Source of the DNA: DASVEE01 sp036399695
GTDB lineage: Bacteria > Acidobacteriota > Thermoanaerobaculia > Gp7-AA8
Direction of reading: 5' to 3'
Length of the DNA stretch: 13,196 nucleotides
Assembly: GCA_036399695.1 (NCBI GenBank)
Contig: DASWMP010000025.1
Location: 1 to 13,196 of the forward strand
Part shown: piece by piece, positions 7,067 to 12,022 of the stretch
Numbering within the stretch: the first letter of the stretch is position 1
How the letters are laid out: each line of letters opens with the position of its first letter
Translations under genes and position numbers: made by a program
Notes under the pieces: generated by a model
What the model was told of the DNA's origin: nothing
What the model saw: only the letters and a program-made list of their open reading frames with translations
The model's database searches: none

Positions 7067-7388
7067 GACGCCAAGGATAGATAAGTGCCCGGTCGCCGTC
7101 TCGCGCTGGATGTCGTGCCGCAACTGCCGCAGGGTGCGGCCGAGTGCGGCAGCACGGCTGAGAAACAGCGTGCGCTGATCGGTGGTGAACTTCTGCTCGG
7201 CGCGTACGTCGTCCTCGATCGTGCGGAGCCTGGCGTCCGCGGCAGCGAGCAGGATGAGTAGTTTTCTGGAGTCGTTTGGTTCGGCCATCGGCAATAAACG
7301 GCCGCAGTGTAGAGACGCCGTGCGGCGAGTTCTGTAACCCAGCGGACATTTCGTACACGCTGGCACAGGCGGTGCTCATTACTTTGTC
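7067..7388 (-). other. Divergent upstream region with in-frame extension of the SGNH gene
   Basis: The minus-strand frame of the SGNH hydrolase remains open across this stretch. From an ATG at 7288 it would add 74 residues (MAEPNDSRKLLILLAAADARL and onward), rich in Arg, Leu, Glu and Ala and predicted helical, running straight into the signal peptide with no stop. It could be an N-terminal extension, the remnant of a small upstream gene that lost its stop, or chance. The remainder, 7289-7388, is the divergent control region for this gene and the Crp-like gene. I see no convincing operator. Confidence 0.4.
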
Positions 7389-8120
7389 GTGGCAGACCGC
7401 GAAAATCTCATTCTCGACAAACTCCCCGCCGATGTTCTGCAGCGCCTTCGTCCCGATCTGGAGCCGGTACAGTTGCCGATCGGCCAGCGAGTGATGGAGG
7501 AGGACACTCCGCTCGAATACGCCTACTTTCCGCGGGATGCCGTCATCTCGCTGATCCGCGTGTTCGCGAACGGTACCTCCGTCGAGGTCGGCATGACCGG
7601 CTACGAAGGTTTCCTCGGCGTGCACGCGACGCTCGGCATCGAGATCCAGCCGACCGCGTCGCTGATTCAATCCGAAGGGGAGGCTTTGCGCATCCCCACG
7701 GCCCGCATCGTCGAGCTCTACGACCAACGGGCCGACGTGCGCGCCGTGATCAATCCCTACATTCATTACCTGATGACGCAGATCAGCCAGACGGCCGCCT
7801 GCAACCGGACGCATACGCCGGAGGAGCGGCTGGCGCGCTGGCTCCTGCAGATTCACGACCGTGTCACCACCGATACGCTCGTCGTCACACAGGAGTTCCT
7901 CTCCAGCATGCTGGCCACGCGGCGCGCGAGCATCAACGAAGCGGTGGCGCATCTGCGCGATGCCGGAGCCATCGCCCACCGGCGCCAGCGCATCACGGTC
8001 GTCGACCGCGCACTGCTCGAGAGCCGCACCTGTGAGTGCTATGCCGTACTGGCCCGCGAAGGCAGCCGCTCGATCGCTTTCCAGCCGCGCGCGAAGAGCG
8101 AGCTGGCCACCGTGGGATGA
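7389..8120 (+). CDS. Crp/Fnr family transcriptional regulator
   Basis: A 243-residue regulator with an N-terminal cyclic-nucleotide-binding-type beta-barrel (about residues 10-120), a dimer helix (about 120-145) and a C-terminal winged helix-turn-helix (about 145-210). The recognition region is VTQEFLSSMLATRRASINEAVAHLRDAGAI (two helices near 167-192). The typical cAMP-contacting Arg-Ser-Ala of Crp is absent from the barrel (GYEGFLGVHATLG is present instead), so it probably does not sense cAMP in the Crp manner. No N-terminal Cys cluster for an Fnr iron-sulphur centre is seen. Cys138, Cys215 and Cys217 are scattered in the C-terminal half. The start is GTG at 7389, with a weak purine-rich AGGCGG upstream. 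The gene ends 20 nt before the rhodanese start, so the two are probably co-transcribed and this factor may control it. The effector is unknown. Confidence 0.9.
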   Translation: MADRENLILDKLPADVLQRLRPDLEPVQLPIGQRVMEEDTPLEYAYFPRDAVISLIRVFANGTSVEVGMTGYEGFLGVHATLGIEIQPTASLIQSEGEALRIPTARIVELYDQRADVRAVINPYIHYLMTQISQTAACNRTHTPEERLARWLLQIHDRVTTDTLVVTQEFLSSMLATRRASINEAVAHLRDAGAIAHRRQRITVVDRALLESRTCECYAVLAREGSRSIAFQPRAKSELATVG

Positions 8121-8140
8121 CGTGATACCTTTGGTCCGCA

Positions 8141-8752
8141 ATGGCTAAACGACACAACGAACCGACCTCTTCGAATACGTCGATGATCGTCCTGGCGATC
8201 GGCGGCATCCTCGTGGCGGCGCTGGTGGTCTGGGCCCTGACGCGTCAGGTGGATCCACCCCCGGCACCGGCCGTCGCGACCTCTACGCCGGCGCCGGGCA
8301 TGACCACCACGCCCACTCAGCCCATGCCGACGGACACGACTTTCACGACGACGCCATCCGGGACGCCGGAGCAGACGGCGTCGAATCTGCCGATGCCGGG
8401 CACCGCTCCGGCCGATGATCCGGAAGCGGCGGTCCGGCGCATCTCGGCGCAGGACCTCAAGCAGAAGATCGACGCCGGCAGCGTGCTGCTCGTCGACGTC
8501 CGCGATGCCGCGTCCTTCCAGGCCGGCCACATCCCCGGCGCGATCCACATGCCCTTCGCCAGTATCGAAGGGATGATGACGGCGCTGCCGAAGGGTAAGG
8601 AGATCGTCACGTACTGTACGTGACCCGCCGAAGAATCGAGCGCCGGTGCGGCGCTCGTCCTGAATCGCGGCGGCTACACGAACGTCTCCGCTCTCTACGG
8701 TGGTTTCACGGCCTGGCAGACCATGGGTTACCCGACGGCAACAGGGCAGTAG
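8141..8752 (+). CDS. Membrane-anchored rhodanese, probable selenoprotein (TGA at 8621 read as Sec)
   Basis: A 203-residue protein if TGA at 8621-8623 is read as selenocysteine (Sec161), or a truncated 160 residues if it stops. Residues 1-13 are basic and cytoplasmic, 14-33 form one transmembrane helix, 37-98 form a Pro/Thr-rich linker, and 99-203 form a rhodanese domain that should lie outside the inner membrane. Before the TGA: VLLVDVRDAASFQAGHIPGA (116-134 region) and IVTYCT ending in the catalytic-position Cys159. After it: PAEESSAGAALVLNRGGY and YGGFTAW, the normal rhodanese C-terminal half. The active site becomes Cys-Thr-Sec-Pro, matching the CxCP motif of Cys-containing relatives as I recall them. 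The 42 codons after TGA have 32 G or C third positions, as expected for coding sequence here. A SECIS-like hairpin follows. Rhodaneses move sulphur or act as thiol redox proteins; the substrate here is unknown. It lies 20 nt after the Crp-like gene. A nonsense mutation or sequencing error is the alternative. Confidence 0.88.
8621..8623 (+). other. In-frame TGA, proposed selenocysteine codon
   Basis: The TGA interrupts an otherwise continuous rhodanese frame exactly two residues after the active-site Cys159. The next in-frame stop is TAG at 8750-8752. Its position equals the second Cys of CxCP-type rhodaneses, the usual pattern for Sec/Cys exchange. Confidence 0.85.
8637..8657 (+). promoter_or_regulatory. 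Bacterial SECIS-type stem-loop
   Basis: CGAGCGCC (8637-8644) pairs perfectly with GGCGCTCG (8650-8657) around the loop GGTGC (8645-8649). The loop starts 21 nt after the TGA. Bacterial SECIS elements lie directly after the UGA, have the apical loop about 16-37 nt downstream, and need a G among the first loop bases. All three conditions are met. The GGU start recalls the E. coli fdhF loop bound by SelB. The stem lies inside the coding region, over codons for SSAGAAL. Confidence 0.82.
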
Positions 8753-8757
8753 TTTCC

Positions 8758-8850
8758 GAGTTGGCGGTAGGCAGTGGGCGGTAGGCAGCGGATCGCTCAG
8801 GCGGTTCTGGTTTCAACCTCTGCCAACTGCCTACTGCCAACCGCCAACTC
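8758..8850. repeat. Inverted heptamer repeat, locus D (GGC type)
   Basis: The left arm at 8761-8788 is four heptamers: TTGGCGG, TAGGCAG, TGGGCGG, TAGGCAG. The right arm at 8820-8847 is CTGCCAA, CTGCCTA, CTGCCAA, CCGCCAA. The outer ten bases (GAGTTGGCGG with CCGCCAACTC) pair perfectly, and the rest pairs with about four mismatches. It starts 5 nt after the rhodanese stop codon and ends 9 nt before the archease gene, so it fills that gap. Confidence 0.85.
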
Positions 8851-8859
8851 GTTTTTCAG

Positions 8860-9264
8860 ATGTTCGTCATCGAAGCGCATACAGCCGACGTACGCCTCCG
8901 CGTTCATGCTCCGACGCGTGAGGCGTTGTTCGTCGAGGCGATGCGCGGGCTCTACGGTGTGATGCAGGCGGTGCCGGCCGCCGAGGCGCGCCCGGTATCG
9001 CGGGAGCTCACGATCGACTCGATCAACACCACGGGGCTGATCGTCGATTTTCTGAACGAGATCCTCATGCGCCTCCAGACCAGCCGCGAGCTGTTCACGG
9101 AGGCGGTGTTCTCGGCCCTCACGGACACGGACGCGGTCTGTACCGTCACGGGACTGGCCCCCGCCGTCGTGGAAGAGGATGTGAAAGCCGTGACCTACCA
9201 CGAGGCGGACGTGCGCCAGGAGCCGGATGGGTCCTGGACGACGGTGCTCGTGTTGGATATTTGA
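8860..9264 (+). CDS. Archease, activator of RtcB RNA ligase
   Basis: A 134-residue archease, the small protein that speeds guanylylation and turnover of the RNA ligase RtcB. Recognisable features are the N-terminal HTADV (residues 7-11, Asp10), GLIVDFLNEILM (near 59-70), the conserved EDVKAVTYHEADV near 106-118, and the C-terminal VLVLDI ending in Asp133-Ile134. Asp10 and the C-terminal Asp correspond to metal-binding acids of characterised archeases. Length is normal. The rtcB gene lies 148 nt downstream on the same strand, so function and pairing agree. The gap between them holds a 28-bp inverted heptamer repeat, which might separate or modulate their expression. It is cytosolic, with no signal peptide. 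Confidence 0.93.
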   Translation: MFVIEAHTADVRLRVHAPTREALFVEAMRGLYGVMQAVPAAEARPVSRELTIDSINTTGLIVDFLNEILMRLQTSRELFTEAVFSALTDTDAVCTVTGLAPAVVEEDVKAVTYHEADVRQEPDGSWTTVLVLDI

Positions 9265-9269
9265 CGGGG

Positions 9270-9380
9270 GGAGAGGCGTTTTTGGTTGTTGGTTTTTGGT
9301 TGTTGGCGGGGACGCCATGTGCTGATCGCATCCGGGCAGGAACACCAACAACCAAAAACCAACAACCAAAAACCAAACGG
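9270..9380. repeat. Inverted heptamer repeat, locus C, perfect 28-bp arms
   Basis: The left arm at 9279-9306 is four heptamers alternating TTTTTGG and TTGTTGG. The right arm at 9345-9372 is the exact complement, alternating CCAACAA and CCAAAAA. All 28 pairs match, around a 38-nt spacer. An extra CCAAACG follows the right arm. The left flank GGAGAGGCG is shared with locus A. It lies between the archease stop and the rtcB start, so a long hairpin would form in any transcript spanning both. Confidence 0.9.
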
Positions 9381-9412
9381 CCCCGGACGTTCGGAGCCTC
9401 AAACAAACGCAT

Positions 9413-10795
9413 ATGCAAAAGACCGATCTCGAAAAAATTCACGACAACCTCTGGGAAGTGCCGCGGTCGTATCGCGGGGATATGCGCGTGCCGGCGCGGG
9501 TGTATACGAATGAGCGGATGCTCGAGGCGATCCTGCAGGACCGGTCGATCCATCAGCTCGTGAATGTCGCCACGCTGCCGGGTATTCGCAAGTTCGCCAT
9601 CGCCATGCCGGACGTGCACGAGGGCTACGGCTTTCCGATCGGCGGCGTGGCGGCGGTCGATCCGTCGGATGGGGTGATCTCGCCGGGCGGGATCGGCTAC
9701 GACATCAATTGCGGCGTCAGGCTGCTACGGTCGTCGAAGACGTTCTCGGACGTGCAGCCTGTGCTGCGTCCGCTGGCCAAGGCGCTGGCGCGTGGCGTCC
9801 CGTCGGGCGTCGGGCGCGGCGGTCCGGTGCCGCTGAAGGCCAAAGACCTCGACCTGATCCTCCGCGATGGCGCGCGCCGCGCGGTGGAGATGGGATTCGG
9901 TACCGAGGCTGACCTCGACCGGCTGGAGTCGGGCGGCAGGCTCGAATGGGCGGACCCGGCGCGTGTTTCGTCAGGCGCAAAGGAGCGGGGTCAGGATCAG
10001 CTCGGGACCATCGGCTCCGGCAATCATTTCGTCGAGGTCGACCGGGTCGACACGATCTACGACGAGGAGGAGGCGAAGCGTTTCGGTCTCGTCGTCGACG
10101 GCCTCGTCATCCAGATCCATACCGGCTCCCGCGGCCTCGGCCACCAGGTGGCCACCGATTCGATCAAGACGATGATGAAGGCCATGGCCCGCCACGGCAT
10201 CTCCGTGCCCGACCCGCAGCTCGCCTGCGCGCCGTTCCGCTCGCCCGAAGGGCAGGGCTACTTCCACGCCATGGCCGCCGCCGCGAACTTTGCCTTCGCC
10301 AACCGTCAGCTCATCACCGCCGCCATCCGCCGCGCCTGGCTGCTCGAGGGCGACGAGCTGGAGATCATCTACGACGTCGCCCATAACGTCGCCAAGCTCG
10401 AGCGCCACCCCGACGTCGGTGAGGTCATCGTGCACCGCAAGGGCGCCACGCGCGCCTTCCCCGGCCAGCCGGTGCTGATCCCCGGCAGCATGGGCACGGC
10501 GTCGTATCTCCTGGTCGGCCAGCAGGCGGCGATGCACGAGACCTTCGGCTCCTCCTGCCATGGCGCCGGCCGCGTCATGTCCCGCACGAAAGCCCGTCAC
10601 GAGATCCGCGTGGAGGACCTGCGCACGCGCATGGAGAAGCTCGGCATCGTGGCCGAAGCCGGCTCTGCGAAGGGCCTGGTGGAGGAAGCGCCCGAGGCTT
10701 ACAAGGACATCGACGCGGTGATCGATGTGGTGGCCGAGTCGGGGATCGCGAAGAAGGTAGCGCGGTTCGTTCCGGTGGCGGTGGTGAAGGGCTAG
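9413..10795 (+). CDS. rtcB: RNA-splicing ligase RtcB
   Basis: A 460-residue RtcB, the GTP- and manganese-dependent ligase that joins RNA 2',3'-cyclic phosphate or 3'-phosphate ends to 5'-OH ends, used in RNA repair. Metal and guanylylation residues match the archaeal enzyme with nearly constant offset: Asp97 and Cys100 (GGIGYDINCGVR), His205 (GSGNHF), His236 (QIHTGSRGLGHQ), His324 (YDVAHNVAKLE), and the guanylylated His383 (SSCHGAGRVMSR). All are intact. The ATG at 9413 follows GGAG at 9393-9396 with long spacing, so the ribosome site is weak. The gene follows archease. Downstream it converges on the aldolase gene across a cloverleaf-like palindrome. Bacterial rtcB is often under RtcR control, but no RtcR or sigma-54 promoter is seen here. 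Confidence 0.97.
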   Translation: MQKTDLEKIHDNLWEVPRSYRGDMRVPARVYTNERMLEAILQDRSIHQLVNVATLPGIRKFAIAMPDVHEGYGFPIGGVAAVDPSDGVISPGGIGYDINCGVRLLRSSKTFSDVQPVLRPLAKALARGVPSGVGRGGPVPLKAKDLDLILRDGARRAVEMGFGTEADLDRLESGGRLEWADPARVSSGAKERGQDQLGTIGSGNHFVEVDRVDTIYDEEEAKRFGLVVDGLVIQIHTGSRGLGHQVATDSIKTMMKAMARHGISVPDPQLACAPFRSPEGQGYFHAMAAAANFAFANRQLITAAIRRAWLLEGDELEIIYDVAHNVAKLERHPDVGEVIVHRKGATRAFPGQPVLIPGSMGTASYLLVGQQAAMHETFGSSCHGAGRVMSRTKARHEIRVEDLRTRMEKLGIVAEAGSAKGLVEEAPEAYKDIDAVIDVVAESGIAKKVARFVPVAVVKG

Positions 10796-10818
10796 ATTCA
10801 GGCGCACAGTGACGCGGC

Positions 10819-10973
10819 GTTTGGAGTGCGGCAGCGACGCCTCATCAGCCTGCCGCTTTCCCATAGCCGCAGCGTCGAGCTGCGGCCCACGTGGCGCACC
10901 ACGCGAGCGGAAGCTCGACGCTTCCGCTGTATGAAAGCGGTAGCTGATGAAGCGTCGCTGCCGCACTCCAAAC
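10819..10973. repeat. Cloverleaf-like palindrome between convergent genes
   Basis: Outer arms 10819-10840 and 10952-10973 are perfectly complementary over 22 nt and contain TTTGGAGTGCGGCAGCG. The stem continues with TCATCAGC/GCTGATGA (10842-10849, 10943-10950) and CCGCTTTC/GAAAGCGG (10853-10860, 10933-10940). On top are three small hairpins: CCGCAGC/GCTGCGG (10867-10885), CGTGG/CCACG (10890-10903) and AGCGGAAGC/GCTTCCGCT (10906-10928). It lies between the rtcB and aldolase stop codons. It does not encode a tRNA. It could end transcription from both sides. Confidence 0.85.
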
Positions 10974-10991
10974 CGGTTCCGCGGGTTGTCT

Positions 10992-11639
10992 CTAGTACCG
11001 CTCCCTCCGCTGCTCGTACATCCTGCGCCCTGCGCTGATGGCCGTCTGCGGCAGCGGCAGCGGTTTGCCCAACTGCAGGGCCTGCACGTACACGCGGGCC
11101 GTGGATTCCATCGTGATGGCCACGTGCATGGCCTGCGGCAGGTCGCGGCCGACGCAGACGTTGCCGTGGTTCGCCAGGAGAACGCCGGTGCGGTCGCCGA
11201 GGGCGCGGATGACGTGCTCGCCGACCGCGTCGGTGCCGGTGAAGGCGTAGTCCGTGACTTCGATCGTGCCGCCGAAGTAGATCATCATCTCGTCGATGAC
11301 CGGCGGGAGCGGCATGTGGAGCACGGAGAGCGTCGTGACGAACGGCGCGTGGGTGTGAACGACGGCGCCGATCTCGTGCGAGGAGCGGTAGATGACGAGG
11401 TGCATCGGCAGTTCGTAGGAGGGGCCGAGGTGACCGTCGACGGCGTTGCCGCTCTCGATCTCGACGATGACGATGTCCTGCTCCTGCATGGCCTCGTAGG
11501 CCACGGAGGTCGGCGTGATGGCGATGTGCCGCCCGTCGATGCGGCGGCTCACGTTACCGGCCGAGGCGACGCAGAGCCCTTCCTGCCACATCTTCCGTGA
11601 ATGCTGCCAGACGTCGCGGCGTGCTTCGGTGAAGTCCAT
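10992..11639 (-). CDS. Class II aldolase/adducin family protein
   Basis: A 215-residue protein of the class II aldolase/epimerase family (L-fuculose-phosphate aldolase, ribulose-phosphate 4-epimerase and relatives), which use zinc to act on sugar phosphates. Motifs: GNVSRRIDGRHIAITPTS (residues 28-45, phosphate-binding region), Glu76 in SYELPMH, the zinc pair His95 and His97 in VVHTHAP, and His158 in LLANHGNV. All metal ligands are present. The start at 11639 is chosen over an in-frame ATG at 11684 because MDFTEARRDVWQ begins where family members usually begin, and the longer form would overlap the divergent lipoprotein gene. The exact substrate is not decidable: a pathway partner such as a sugar kinase or isomerase is missing nearby. 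It is cytosolic. Confidence 0.9.
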   Translation of the reverse strand: MDFTEARRDVWQHSRKMWQEGLCVASAGNVSRRIDGRHIAITPTSVAYEAMQEQDIVIVEIESGNAVDGHLGPSYELPMHLVIYRSSHEIGAVVHTHAPFVTTLSVLHMPLPPVIDEMMIYFGGTIEVTDYAFTGTDAVGEHVIRALGDRTGVLLANHGNVCVGRDLPQAMHVAITMESTARVYVQALQLGKPLPLPQTAISAGRRMYEQRRERY

Positions 11640-11682
11640 GCGCGGAGGGTAGCAAAGGCACGAGCGATGCAGAACATCGGGC

Positions 11683-11979
11683 ATGGCTCATCGCATGATT
11701 CCGCTGCTTTTTGCTGCTGTTTTCGCTTCGGCGTGCTACAGCGACAATGCCTCGCCGCACGCGCACGGCGCGGACAATCCCGGGCTGGCGTCGAAGAAGA
11801 CGACCACCGACGCGCCTCCGGGAGGGTCGAAGCACTCACAGCAGCCGGCCAATCCGGCCGCCGGCACGCCGGACTCGTACGGGCAGCAGAGCGCGCGTCC
11901 GGGCGGCACGCGGGCGAACGACGTGCAGCCGAGCCAGCCGCAGCAGCCCGGCAACACCGCCACCACCCCGGCGCAGTAG
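11683..11979 (+). CDS. Small Pro/Gln-rich putative lipoprotein
   Basis: A 98-residue protein with a short basic start (MAHR), a hydrophobic core and the lipobox FASAC with Cys18, so it is probably a lipoprotein. A start at Met5 (11695) would also keep the signal. The rest is low in hydrophobic residues and rich in Gly, Pro, Gln, Ala, Thr and Ser, with no folded domain I can recognise, so it is probably disordered. Gene and codon character match the neighbours (high GC third positions). It is divergent from the aldolase gene, with 43 nt between starts. Its TAG stop overlaps the start of a degenerate copy of the GGACAGACA repeat, so the original C-terminus may have differed. Function is unknown. 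Confidence 0.65.
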   Translation: MAHRMIPLLFAAVFASACYSDNASPHAHGADNPGLASKKTTTDAPPGGSKHSQQPANPAAGTPDSYGQQSARPGGTRANDVQPSQPQQPGNTATTPAQ

Positions 11980-12000
11980 GACAGACACTCCCGTCTCTCA
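11978..12000. repeat. Degenerate copy of the GGACAGACA unit
   Basis: AGGACAGACACTCC matches the first 14 bases of copy 1 with its preceding base, but the second half has decayed (CGTCTCTCA in place of TGTCTGTCC), so the hairpin is lost. The stop codon of the small lipoprotein gene (11977-11979) overlaps its first bases. The string CTCCCGTCTCT (11988-11998) also occurs at 922-932, beside the nucleotidyltransferase stop. Confidence 0.65.
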
Positions 12001-12022
12001 CGGTTCCCCATAAACTGCACGG

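Noticed and set aside
6957..8141. Long minus-strand open frame over the Crp-like gene
   Set aside because: It overlaps a clear helix-turn-helix regulator and the SGNH gene and has no recognisable domain.
8141..8623. Rhodanese as a pseudogene or a complete 160-residue protein
   Set aside because: The domain would end inside its active-site loop, while the frame after TGA encodes the rest with coding-like base use and a SECIS-like hairpin follows. Not fully excluded without read data and the Sec machinery.
10819..10973. tRNA or other structured RNA gene in the cloverleaf palindrome
   Set aside because: The stem lengths are wrong and no conserved tRNA bases are present; near-complete symmetry points to a DNA palindrome.
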